Source: Lentinula raphanica
Lineage: Eukaryota; Basidiomycota; Agaricomycetes; Agaricales; Omphalotaceae
Assembly: GCA_027919835.1 (NCBI GenBank)
Contig: JANVFP010000010.1
Coordinates: 186,001-250,000 of the forward strand
DNA: 64,000 bases
Reading direction: 5' to 3'
Shown here: positions 45,739-56,852 of the stretch, piece by piece
How the letters are laid out: the number at the start of each line of letters is the position of its first letter
How positions within the stretch are numbered: the stretch's first letter is position 1
Program-made: the position numbers and the translations under genes
The notes under the pieces: model-generated
The model's database searches: none
Told to the model about the DNA's origin: nothing
What the model saw: only the letters and a program-made list of their open reading frames with translations

Positions 45739-48271
45739 TTAAAATATATTTATTCTATCATTCCCCCCTCCGAGGTACATGTACTCCTTGAATTTCTCTC
45801 TCAACCTCCTCTCCTTACTGTCTCCCAAACGACGTGCCAATTCTAGCCAAGAACTAATCGTCAGATCCTCCATATTATATGGGAAATATTTCTCCTTCAT
45901 CTTCCCATTTTGAATCGACTTGGGCAGGTTTCTCATCGGAATGGGATACCAGAACGAACTCCGGTTCTGTCCCTCTCTGGGTAAGAGAACCGATGCATCC
46001 ATTGTCGTGTACTCCAGTTTGTATTCAGGATCATCAAACTTGTTCGCATCCTTCAGATGCGGGATGAAATACTGTTTCAATCCACGGAACATTGAATCAT
46101 GTTAAATGAAGGATCGAAACAAGATCCTCACCTGAGCGTAGCCCAAAGGCGTCCATAGTCTTGAAACGCGAGAGGGGGCATCAGCACTCGTCGGTGGCTG
46201 ACACTCCCAACTAGTATTCCTGTACAGTTCGTCTTTGCATTCGGACAGTTCAAATCTCTGCTCTTCTTGATGCTGATCGAATGAACGCTCTGCTCGGACA
46301 TTTATCGCGTTCATCTGTCTATCTGAACCGCCGAAAACCAGTGCGTTATCCACTCCCGTGATGTTATAGGTGAAGATCCTGAACGTTGGAAGATATGGGT
46401 TTGGGACCACAGAAGGCGATACGTTGATCACTGCATATTCATCCAGCTCGGTCTTCTTAGGTTTGGGCAGCTTGGCAAAGTCATCCAACAGTGAATCATA
46501 GAGATCACTGCGTTTCGAGGCACGTTTGGTCTTGTTGGTCAATTCCATATCCTTGGCTTCAACGAAGAAGAACTACGGGATTGGTTCATCATTTCATTAT
46601 GAGAAAGTTCAATCGACGGGACTTACATGATCGGCATTCCTATGCTGTATATACAGTGAACCACGGACGAATGAGTTTTGTGTATTTCCACTTTCACCGA
46701 CATTTACTCACCCCATACAAATGCCCAACGATCGTATCCTGGAACCTCAATGCCAGATCGACATACTGTACGTACTAGAGTAGAAACCTCTATTAGAACT
46801 GCAAAGATTTCCATCGAACAAGAGACTTACACATTCGGGATAATAGTTCGAGGGAGGTACATGTCCCGTTACCCAGACCTATAAATGTAAGCTTCTTCAT
46901 TCAAAGAATCGATATTATATATTCAACCCCACCTGCATCCCACGTTTTCGGAACGACTTCAACTGGCTTTCGAGCCACGCGAACTCCAGGTTTCCAGGAT
47001 CTTCTGGTGAAGTATAGTTACAACCGCAAACAGCTTCGGAGTACATGAGAAATTACCCTCAAATCGCCAACAAAAAAGCACACACCGTCATTGGCGTCAT
47101 AAAAATACAGTGTATTGAGACTTATCACTGCAAGTGCATTGGGTACCACCTCAACTGCGAAGTAAGCCCCTTGTCGAAAAACTTGGTGGTATGGAAACGG
47201 TATGAAGGACTGCCATATCTCGAGAAATTCATTGGTGATGTGGTTGGGACCTAGACGAACATATCAGAACGACTTGAAGGAATGGTAGCGCAGATAATGG
47301 TCACCTGGCCCGAAAATATTCTGGACAGTGGAGACACAGATGTCAACTTGAATCAACGGAAGAAACGATTAGGGTTGTTCGTACATGTGCTGGAAAACGT
47401 TGATCAGTCGAGTGAGAAAGACGATTTAGATAAAGCCTCGAAAGATTTACGGTATATGTCATTATTGCCTGTTTCACCGGTTCGATTTCAATTGCGGGGA
47501 GACGGAATGCATGGAAGCCATGCTCACCGAGGCTGGGAATAACTGGTATTCCTCTTCTCGTGAAGATGTCGTTCATCCTTTGCGTCAATGCATCGTTCAT
47601 CTCATAGAGTTCATTCATCGTCCGTGGTATCTTGTGGTCGTTCTCGTGTCTATAGATACGAGATGATACAACGCCGCATTGTCAAGCCCCGAACTTAACA
47701 GCGCAGAAAGCGCGTTTAAGTATACACTTACCGTGCATTATCACCTGTCCCTAAGAAGAGAAATCGATCGATTGAGTATGTGAATTCTAATACCGCACCA
47801 CCACGGAGTCAACTTTCACGGACATACGACAAAATCCACATCGCCTGCCCAATGATCTTCGAGAAAATCCAAGGTATAGTTGGTGAGCGTCAAAGGAGAG
47901 TCACATTCGCTAATTTTAGCCAACGTAAAAATTCAAGGACATCGGGGCGATTGTGAAGCCACGAACGAATATGGGGTGCCATAGTACCCAGCACGGTTCT
48001 CTTCGTTCTTGGGTATCTTTCTGTGGCAAGCCTTGGAGATGGACGTTCCGGGGACGTAGAATGGATCAGGATGAAGATCGGTTATATGGAGAAAACGGCC
48101 TTGGAGTTGTCTAGGTCCTATAATAGTCAGGTGAATTGGATGCTTCTGTCGAGGAATCGATAGTGACATACTATTCACTGTTGAAGTGTCGAAAACTTTT
48201 TGCACAGGTGATGCGCCAGTGCCAGCTGTGACAAGCAGCTCGAACAGACAAAAAAGAGGTCCGACGAGCAT
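45739..48271 (-). CDS. PPN1: Endopolyphosphatase Ppn1
   Basis: Ppn1 is a vacuolar type II membrane metallophosphoesterase that cleaves polyphosphate internally. Fifteen exons on the minus strand: 48172-48271, 47967-48117, 47824-47909, 47732-47750, 47528-47649, 47451-47468, 47385-47389, 47305-47320, 47086-47250, 46933-47033, 46831-46878, 46712-46774, 46627-46644, 46132-46572, 45739-46071; 561 aa. The N-terminal hydrophobic stretch (LFCLFELLVTAGTG) is the signal anchor. Metal-site motifs in order: FLHITDLHPDP, VVWTGDNARH, GNNDIYPHN, VTGHVPP and VGHLYGH. Five internal exons are 5-19 nt long, and the 5 nt exon supplies the conserved PH of GNNDIYPHN. Several N-x-S/T sequons fit the lumenal side. 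The lumenal domain lacks the long spacer of yeast Ppn1. Confidence 0.88.
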
Positions 48272-48657
48272 TATTCAGAGCAGAATGGAGACTTGATTAA
48301 TGAACAGCCATGAAGTCGTCTATTTGGAGCATCATTTAAAGCTGGATGGTCGAAGGTTACTCGAAGGGGTTAGGTTACTTGTTATCGCTTGCGATGAGCA
48401 AACGTTTGTCGCTAACGGGCGTCTAAGTCAGGTGCTGCGCACGTTCGCCGCGAAGTTTCACGTCGCGAAGTTCAAACATGAAAAAGATACGGCTGTGGGC
48501 GAGTGATATATCATTACAACGCAATCTGACTACGTGGCAGGAATGTACAGTGTTACAAGAAGCTGATACGGTGAATAATTAGCAAGATGCGGGCTGGAAA
48601 ACTATACAGATGCGGAGATAAGTAACAAAAAAGTGGGAATCATGAAGAACGCGCGCG
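48272..48657. other. PPN1 promoter and 3' region of a small gene
   Basis: 386 bp between two minus-strand genes. Contains a 68-codon plus-strand frame without support; nothing else recognised. Confidence 0.35.
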
Positions 48658-49263
48658 TCATTTGGTTATGATCGTATGAGTTGGGCGTTCATTTCGCTCA
48701 TGATTGTTGGCAGAAGAGTTTGGAACGTGCATGGATAACAGGATCACAGTATTGTCGTTTGTGTTCAGTACATTTCTTATCGACTGTTCCGCGAGGTGAC
48801 AAACCTGGATAGCCAAATGTGTTAGTGCTTAGGAAGACGAAGCTGTGGCGTTTACGCACTCGGCCGTAGCCTCCAGGCTGTAATGTAGTCCGACTACTCG
48901 ATATCGCGTTGTGGATACTATCATAGGAGTATCTTCGCCTACAACATGACATAAGTATATCATGACCAAACAGGTAGTTGAGCTTTGAACGCACAATATG
49001 CTCTCGAGTTCAGATCGCGTTCTGGGTAGAATGAAAAGATCGACGCCACTAAGATATCGTTCGAAGGCATCGTATGAAGCACTGCAAGCTACAAGGTTCT
49101 CGTCGAAATGGTCCAAGTGATGACTGTGGATGTCTGCAGAATTTTGCCTAAAGTACCAAAAGCTTGTCAGTGTGGTCCACAAAGTGTAATTAGACTATAA
49201 GACTCACGAGACATGGAAATATGCGACAGCTTCAGGAGTGTGGGGTGCAAGGAATCGATCCAT
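48658..49263 (-). CDS. Small hypothetical protein
   Basis: Four exons on the minus strand (49208-49263, 48995-49147, 48860-48938, 48658-48804) sum to 144 aa. The start MDRFLAPHTPEAVAYFHV and the middle ENLVACSASYDAFERYLSGVDLFILPRTRSELESIL look like a folded helical domain; the tail is Asn/His/Thr rich. I recognise no family. The last intron is a choice: reading through it gives an alternative, Cys/Lys-rich C-terminus that ends at about 48702. No signal peptide or membrane helix. Confidence 0.45.
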
Positions 49264-49786
49264 TGTCATAAAAGGAGATAATTCGAGGTTGATAGGAGAG
49301 AGAAGTCGAAGTGAGAGTCAGAGATTGGGTGACAAGTGAAAGCTATAGAGGGGCTTTATAAACCAGCTGGAGTGGTAGGCTGTGGTATGAACGTGGGATG
49401 TCCTTTTTTATATAACAAGAAAGAAACGGGTTGGGGACGGGTGACAGAACTAAAAAGAGAATTATTTTATCGAGTCACTTATCTTCGGCTAATCACGTGG
49501 CTTTTCCGATCAATTGTGGATTTGCCGACAAACGCTCGACAAAGGATTCGTTCATCTCTCATTTATTTCTCTGCGAAAGTACCCTCAAGAGCTTATCGAG
49601 TTTCCATCGTTTTCACTCCAAATAAACTTCGTTTTCCCTCTGCAACTTTCCAACTGAGGCTGCAATTTCTCTTCTGTGATTCTTACGGCCGTCCGTCCCT
49701 TGGCATTACGCACCGCGGTGTCGAGCTCCATATAAGTTCTTTATCGTATCACACTTGCCAAGTCTCAACTCCTTGGCCTTTCGCTT
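49264..49786. promoter_or_regulatory. Divergent promoter region upstream of acetoacetyl-CoA synthetase
   Basis: 523 bp between divergent starts. A 220-codon plus-strand frame runs from 49336 through this region and overlaps the first exon in another frame; composition and the exon beneath it argue it is a shadow. Confidence 0.4.
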
Positions 49787-52716
49787 ATGTCTTCTCCATC
49801 GTTTCCACTCTATCAACCTACCAACACCAACACAGCAACTCACCGCTTCCTGGATCGGATCAATGCGAAATATGGCCTTTCATTATCCTCTTATTCCGAC
49901 CTCTATCGCTGGTCTACCGCCCACCTAGACGACTTTTGGGATTCTGTTTGGGACGAAACGAAGGTTCTGGGTCACAAGGGAAACCTTATTGTCGATAAAG
50001 ATGCTAAACCGGCGGAAAACGTTCCTTGGTTTTCTGAGGCTCAGCTGAACTGGGCGGAGAATATGCTACAGCACCGATCACTAAGCAAAGTCGCCCTCAT
50101 ACAAGCAAGTCAGTGTCACGAACCACTGCTCAGTCATATCTATTCATTCTGGGCGTGATCTTCTCTTCTCTCATTGACAGCGGAACCTACCCCACAAAAT
50201 GCTAAGCCTAAATTGAAGCACTGCACCTACGCGCAATTGTATGAGTTGGTAGCAGATCTTGTATCATCACTGATACATCGCGGTGTCAAAGCTGGGGATC
50301 GTGTTGCTTCCTACTCTTCAAACTGCATTGTAAGTCATTCGAATCTATACAGAGTCTAGGTCAGGACTCATGTGTACCTCGTGCTCAACAGGAGAATGTC
50401 GCTGCCTGCCTTGCCACAACAGCCCTCGGAGGTATTTGGGTAAGTGCTGCTGCCGATTTTGGAGCTGAAGGTGTTCTGGAGCGGTAAGTTGCAACGTTAT
50501 CCATGGCACGTCTACCTCCCAAGACCACGTTCATCCAGATTTGAACAAGTACAACCCAAATTCATTTTCACTGTAGATGCGGTGGTGTACGAGAAATAAT
50601 CTGCGACTTGTCTGGACAACTAATGCTTCCATTGGCAGATACAATGCCAAAGTGCACAACCATATACCCAAACTGAAATCGCTTCTGTCTGGATTGACTC
50701 AAGTGCTTTCGTTCAAACCTGAGGTCATCGTTGCTCAAACCGGTCTAGCAGATACCGACAAGACTGCTTGGCACGAAGACTGGGTGGATTGGTCGGATTT
50801 TGTTCGCGAAGGCCAGCTCGTGAAAGCCGGTCGCTCTGTAGACGGCGAGATAAACTGGAACCGCGGAACTTTCAACGATCCTTTATGGATTCTCTTCAGC
50901 TCAGGTACGACAGGTGAGTTATATCGGTCTGCTTTTGGGAAATCTATGCATGATTGCCTGTTATCTAGGTCGCCCAAAGTAGGATAACTTTGTGCTAGTT
51001 CTCTCACTTGGCATGAAAACTCATCGTGGTGGTTCTCAGGCCGATTGTACATAGGGCAGGAGGAATGCTGCTTCAGGCTCGAAAAGAGCTCGCTATATGC
51101 GCTGACCTTCGGCCTGACGACGTATTCTTCTATTACACTACAACGTATGGGCATAATCTCCGCATAGGCTGGCTAGCTAATAGGCACGTTTCAGAGGATG
51201 GATGATGTGGAATTTCTTGGTGGGTGGTTTAGCTTCCGGTTGCACCTTGGTTTTGTATGGTATGCCTTTTTGGTATGATTTTCAATCGTGCTGTCTCACG
51301 TATGCTTCAACAACAGATGGCAGCCCCTTGCGGGACCCGGCGTTTTTGTGGAACCTGGTAGACGAGTTAGGAATCACGATTTTTGGAACCAGCGCAAAAT
51401 ACATAGACCATCTTTCGGTAAGAAGTGGTCTTCACTAGTTCTCGCACATTTCTTTTCCGACTCCGTACCGCAGAAGAAATACAAACCGCGCGAACACCAC
51501 TCTCTTCAAACGTTACGACATATTTATTCTACAGGATCTCCACTCGCACCCCAACTTTTCGACTGGGTTTACCAACACATACACCCCAATATCCTACTAG
51601 GATCTATCACAGGTATGATCAGCACCTGTTTGCTCAATTTGTGCTCATAGTACGAAAACAGGAGGAACGGATATATGCTCACTCTTTGCCGGTATGTATT
51701 TCAAGCTTGTGCACTAACGACATTTTATTTAAATACGTGTTCTACGGTTAGGGATGAATACTGCGCTACCCGTCTACAGGGGAGAAATACAATGCCGGAT
51801 GCTAGGGATGGCAGTTGAAGCATATGGACCTGACGGCACAGTTAATCCACCCGAGGTCGAAGGAGAGCTTGTCTGTGTCAAACCATTCCCCTGCATGCCA
51901 GCTGGATTTTGGCCTCTGCCAGGTTTTGGGTCAGACGAAGCTGTGCAAGCAGCTCAGAAGAGATTTCAGGATGCTTATTTTTCAGGCCCCAATGGCGTTT
52001 GGTGTAAGTTCTGTTTCAACAGGTTTCTTGGAAAGGACAATCTGGTTGATGATGTTTTTTTAGATCATGGTGATCATGTCCTCATCACAGAATCGAAGCA
52101 AGGAAATGCAGGTGGGGTGGTTATGCTAGGACGTTCTGATGGAGTACTGTGTGTCCGATCCTATTTCTTGATATCATCCTGTGAACTTCTATCCCACTCT
52201 ACAGGAATCCTGGTGGTGTACGCTTCGGTTCCGCAGAGCTCTATGATGTGATCGATGCTCATTTTGCCGACCACATCGAGGACTGTATTGCAATTGGCCA
52301 GAGTATCGACAATGGTACTGATGAGCGGGTCATCTTGTTCGTCAAACTTCATAACGATGAGGAGCTATCGCCTCCATTGATAGACGCTATCCGAACTCAA
52401 ATAAGACAAAACGCACGCCCCGTCATGTTCCTGCCAAAGTAAGTGAGATCAGTCACGATTAGCACAAGTTGATGATTTTCTTGAGTTCAGATCATACAAG
52501 CATATCACATCCCCTATACTCTTAACGGTAAACGCGTGGAAGTCCTTGTAAAGAAAGTTCGTCCCACTGCAACTGAAAATGCAGTATGCTGACTGATTGT
52601 TGAAGATCGTCAACGGTGCTCCTCTCTCAAGCATTAATCCCGCCACTCTTTTAAATCCGGAATGCCTGGGATTCTATGTGGAGACTGGAGTTAGACTTCG
52701 TAAAGAGTGCTCTTGA
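49787..52716 (+). CDS. Acetoacetyl-CoA synthetase, with a one-base frameshift
   Basis: The enzyme activates acetoacetate to acetoacetyl-CoA in the cytosol for lipid and sterol synthesis (ANL superfamily). Sixteen exons: 49787-50108, 50181-50329, 50392-50483, 50539-50586, 50639-50913, 50969-50978, 51040-51144, 51195-51259, 51317-51417, 51474-51612, 51662-51691, 51752-52003, 52064-52148, 52205-52438, 52491-52556, 52606-52716. Family blocks: WFSEAQLNWAENML, GIWVSAAADFGAEGVLERF, the AMP-binding motif LFSSGTTGRPKPIVH, TTGWMMWNFLVGG, GSITGGTDICSLFAG, HGDHVLITE, GRSDGVLNPGGVRFGSAE, and the C-terminal IPYTLNGKRVEV. Exons sum to 2084 nt, one short of a frame. The break is at 52418-52421, where CCCC would need a fifth C for RPRHVPAK; downstream frame and exons are intact. 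Exon 6 is 10 nt. Otherwise about 694 aa. Confidence 0.88.
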
Positions 52717-53235
52717 GAGTGACTATATACGGAAGGAACATGGAAATTAATGAAACCACACAGATAACTTGTACTCATACTTTTGTAGAACGCGTAGACT
52801 GATGGTACTTATACAGTAACTCCAAACACTCGCATCAGGCCCAGGCCCCAATAGGCCCCAATCACATTCGATCATCAATTTCTGGACGAAAAAGGAAAAT
52901 AACGTAAAGTTTTTTTCCGCCATGCGGATGTAAAAAATTTCGTTGACCTCCCTTGGAAGCAAATCATCACCATCTTGGTTACCGTTGGTCCTCATTCTCA
53001 AGCTTGCCCACCAAGGCTGAGCCTCCCCTTCTCTCTTCGTGCGATACCTCCTGTGTAGTCTCAACTCCAAGATTACACAGGCCGAGTCAGTGTCACATCA
53101 AGCAACTGCCCTCTTGTTCATGTTTGCCTCGTGTACGACTTTCTACATCGGTTCATCATGAGGCCCTCAGATATAAGGCGTAACGACTCCAAATCATCCA
53201 CCCACCCTTTAACCTCCTCCCGGAAGAAATCACGT
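52717..53235. other. Intergenic region
   Basis: 519 bp between two plus-strand genes. A CT-rich tract lies before 53236. In-frame Met codons at 53131 and 53158 could extend the next gene; nothing else seen. Confidence 0.35.
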
Positions 53236-54424
53236 ATGCCTTCATTGTTCAATAGCATCCGTGGTGGAATCTATCGTACGTCTGTTTGCATCTCGTCTCA
53301 GGACAATGCTCAAGGAATGTTTCCAATATTAGTCGCTGCCATTCTGTTCACTGTGATATGTCTAGCCATGGCAGGTCACTTTGAAGCAGTGCTAGCATCC
53401 TCGGACCTCAGTGGGTCGAGCATCCTGTCTCGCTTTCTAGCTTCTGACTATGATAACAGCTCGTTTCGTACCCTTCGCACTGTTCGTCGGAAGTGCCGGT
53501 CTTTTCATCATCCTTGTCCTGCAAGTTCATGTTCGTATGGAAGTTTCTGTCCGATTCTCATCAGAGCACACAGATTGGGTTTCAGTTTTCTCTTTCGCGA
53601 GCGAAATCCAATATCTACCAGACTGGAGCTTGCATCTATAGCTCTGGCCGGTATCTTTTGGCTAGGTGAGTGCCGAATGAGCTGTCATGTGAAGCTCTCT
53701 CATTTCTGTTTAGCTCTCGGAATCTATCTGGCGTCGTCTGATTCTCAATCCGCGGATGTTGAATGTTTTGCTTCCGCCACGTCGACACAAGTGTTAGACG
53801 ATTCTTCCGCTAGCTGTACGTTCCTCGATGCTTGGTCATGATTCGTCTACTGACTTTTCTTGTTCTCCAGTTCACACGGAGCAGTATCAGGCGATGTATC
53901 GTGTTCTCAATGCCTTTTCCCTGATCAATGCTACTCTCCGTGAGCCGAATTCTCCGAACTCATTGCGGTTGAATTACATACTTATTCATGCTGTCGCAGT
54001 TCTCATATTTGCGCTCGGACTATTTTTGCTTGCCCTCCGGAGACATCGCAAGGGCGACGAACACATGTGGTATGGTCCAGTCACATCGTGCGCTTGGTTC
54101 AACGAATACAGCAAACGAAGAGATCGTACCAAACGTTCACAAAGTGGAATACTTCCTGTGGAAACTGTGGTCCCCGTGTTCACAGAGAAGCCTTCAAGGA
54201 GATCGACTAGACATAGGAGTCAATCTCGAGGGCATTCTCGGGGACATACTCAGTCGCACCGACATAGACGAGAGCCGACTACATATCCAGCAAGAGTATA
54301 CCAGTCGCAAATGAACGACAAGTATGTTCCGAAGGAAGACCCACAATCATCTGGGTCATCTCTTCTTGCATCCACGACGGAGTCTTTTGATCAGGGAATA
54401 ATGAAGAATCCTAACAGACGGTGA
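53236..54424 (+). CDS. MARVEL-like four-helix membrane protein
   Basis: MARVEL-type tetraspan proteins organise membrane domains. Seven exons: 53236-53275, 53315-53410, 53460-53520, 53586-53665, 53714-53815, 53871-53939, 54000-54424; 290 aa. Four hydrophobic segments are visible: MFPILVAAILFTVICLAMAG, FVPFALFVGSAGLFIILVLF, LELASIALAGIFWLALGIYL and FSLINATLLLIFALGLFLL. RERNPISTR forms the loop before helix 3, and DVECFAS with paired cysteines-like context the loop after it. The C-terminal ~110 residues are cytosolic, basic, His/Arg/Ser rich (RHRSQSRGHSRGHTQSH). Intron 3 (53521-53585) appears to be GC-AG with donor GCAAGT. Intron 1 would be only 39 nt; being in frame, it may instead be coding. 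Confidence 0.7.
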
Positions 54425-54789
54425 TATTTAATGATTTAACGTTTTATTTCTGGGCCTTGTGTAAATCTCTTGTAGAATAAAAGTGAAATATACGTGCTGG
54501 CTACGCAAAACAAACTCAGTGAAGAGTGGCAGTGACATTATACACTTCAAAGTCGAATGATAAGATAAGATATTGGCCGGAAACGTCCATCGCCAACACG
54601 TGTATTTCGAACAAAACTTTCCGAACTCTCTGTCCGCGTTTTTTCTCTGTTACTCCACGAACACGAATCATGACTGTACGATTTGTGAACTATAGACTTG
54701 CCTTCTACAGTAAGCCAACGCTCTATGAACCTCAAGGAACAGTGACCTGATCAACGAGAAAGTTTGTGTATTTTTGCTCTCAGGTTCCT
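54425..54789. other. Intergenic or unresolved 5' region of the next gene
   Basis: 365 bp. The first exon of the following MARVEL gene probably lies here (an ATG at 54669 is followed directly by GTACG), but no combination of sites gave a convincing frame. Confidence 0.35.
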
Positions 54790-55804
54790 CATTTTTCAAC
54801 TTCCGCGTGTCTATCTGGAGATCATAATAAATGCACCACAGGCGCAGTCTTGGGACTGGACGCACACTTTGCTGCTGTATTCCTGCCACATCTTCATCGT
54901 ATGTTTTTTCCGAGAACTTGCCCCAACATGTGCTGATCATCGTGTAGAGGACTTCACGATCTTCGCGCTTATCATACCGTCACTCACAATATTTATCTTC
55001 CTGTTAACGTGGGTGGTGTTTGGTGGAGATGTTCTGTTATTTTGCATCGTTGAGAATGGATGACAGTTTGCAATGGTCCCAACCACGAGTCGAAGCCGTA
55101 GTGTTGTTTGTGTTATGGGCAATTTGGCTGGGTGAGCTACACTATATTGCAATTTACCGATCTGTCTAATCTGTTTGGATAGCGATGGGGGCATGGTCCA
55201 CGTTAGTTCTTGCCTCTGACTTCTTTATTCACGGTTGATCGATACTCATACAGCGATATTATTGGTGACGTCCAGTGCGATGCCCTTGCCGGTGAACGTA
55301 CGCCAACTAAGAATGGGAGCAGTAAGCAAATTCCTGTTTTTGCACTACTCGGTTCTAAAGTGGTGGTATTAGTGTCTGCTCAATCGTATTGCTATGAGAT
55401 GAAGGTCATTCAAGCATTCTCTTGGATGATTTTCGTTCTCTGCTCTTTCGCTTTCATCATCCTCATGCAACTGATCACCCAAGCGCAACGATTCGGACGA
55501 TATCTCATTTGGTATGAGCCTATTCAGAATCTAGGCTGGTGCGCGAATTTCTAGATGTGAGAATGAGCCATAAACTAACGTCACTGCTCAATTTGAAAGG
55601 TATGGCGAATGGCCTGGACTTTACAATACCACGACGCAGCCAATGGGACAAATGGGTCAATACCCTCAACAATACCAATACGCTGTTCCTTACGGCTATC
55701 CTCTACAAGCTGGTAGCGGAATTGCCCAACAACCTGGTCACTCTATCATCATTCAACCCAGTGCGAATGGAGGGCCTGCTACTGTGACGCAGGTTCCGGT
55801 TTAG
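54790..55804 (+). CDS. MARVEL-domain membrane protein (5' end unresolved)
   Basis: From the second visible exon on the model is firm: 54948-55008, 55067-55131, 55183-55201, 55254-55321, 55373-55538, 55600-55804, with phases matching throughout. The exon before it ends at 54898 and encodes GAVLGLDAHFAAVFLPHLH. Hydrophobic segments are FTIFALIIPSLTIFIFLLT, VEAVVLFVLWAIWLAMGAW and FSWMIFVLCSFAFIILMQL. The lumenal loop DIIGDVQCDALAGERTPTKN with SAQSYCYEMKVIQA carries the two loop cysteines. YLIWYEPIQNLGWYGEWPG leads to a Gln/Tyr/Pro-rich tail ending TQVPV. The first helix should begin FFNFRVSIW near 54795, but that stretch is in a different phase from the rest, so either an exon boundary or an indel is missed. 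Confidence 0.68.
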
Positions 55805-56063
55805 TTTATTTATGACGATTTTTGCGCCAGCTTCATCTAGTAATTACATATTCCTCGAGGAAATGCACGTTTTCGTAACGACTTTGTTTCAATCGGCATG
55901 AATTTAACGTATAGAGTGGGTCTGCAGACTATTGTCAATCTTATTACGGCCCTCAAGCCTCAATTCGTGCATGCCTCGAGGTTTGGTCGTGTCGCTCGTT
56001 GCCTCGTGCTCTCGTCACAAAAAACAGATCCCTTTCACCATCATTACTACATTGTCCTCAGAT

Positions 56064-56699
56064 ATGCCGTTGTTCCAAGATCATCCTCTCCGTTCTGCGG
56101 GTTGTAGTAAGTGTTATTCTGTGCAACGGCTGCAATTATCCTAACATGGCCTTTCAGTCGCCATCGCCCTTGCAGTTGGGCATATGTTCACAAAATTTTT
56201 GAATTCATCTTGTGAGTCTACGACCAGATGCAGCACAATTATCTCTGTCCTCATCGAAACCAACATCGTGAATAAGATGCGTTTCATTTGACACAAACAT
56301 CTGTGGCCATCCTCGGCATATCGGGTCTCATGTTCTTGTAAGTGCCCCCCAACGGTAAGCAAAGACAAAAAAAACCTAACCCTTGACAGGATTGCCATGA
56401 ATCATCGACGTGGAGAAGAACGGCCCAACCCGATGAGTCAGATGCAGGAAGAAATAGTATTGATAGTGGGGTTCGGTCTTCTGTGGGTTGGTGAGTACAC
56501 ACCCGTCAACAATCGCAGAATCAGCATCCAATCTCTTTACACAGTGATCTCCTTGGGATGGAAAGCAATGACTGGTTCGGGGTTGGAGTCCGAGCATTCC
56601 CTTCCGGGTCGCAGTGGAGCTGCATCCAGGGGAGAAAGACCGTATCCTTGTTCTGATAGCGACATACTCTGTATCATTGAGGAGTATTCGTACTTTTGA
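56064..56699 (+). CDS. Small hypothetical polytopic membrane protein
   Basis: Five exons (56064-56106, 56158-56211, 56277-56337, 56390-56490, 56545-56699) sum to 137 aa in frame. Three hydrophobic segments are seen: AGCIAIALAVGHMF, TSVAILGISGLMFLIAM and EEIVLIVGFGLLWVVISLGW, separated by HRRGEERPNPMSQMQ. It lies directly behind two MARVEL-type genes on the same strand and may be a shortened relative, but the sequence is not close enough to claim that. The C-terminal 40 residues after the last helix look weakly coding, so the true end could differ. Confidence 0.5.
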
Positions 56700-56852
56700 C
56701 TGTTCCGTATGTAAAGTAGATATTCGGGGAAAGATGCTGTCGGAGGTAGTTGTCAAGATAAGTTATACGGCACGGAACCCGGTATTTCTATTTAAGGTTC
56801 TTTTGTCCTCAACCACTTGCACCACTCAGCCATTCACCCTCGGGCCTCTATC

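Noticed and set aside
49336..49998. 220-codon open frame upstream of acetoacetyl-CoA synthetase
   Set aside because: It overlaps the first coding exon in another frame, is rich in Phe/Arg/Ser and has no family features.
49787..52716. Acetoacetyl-CoA synthetase as a pseudogene
   Set aside because: All other exons, splice sites and catalytic motifs are intact; a single base in a C run is better treated as a possible error or very recent mutation.
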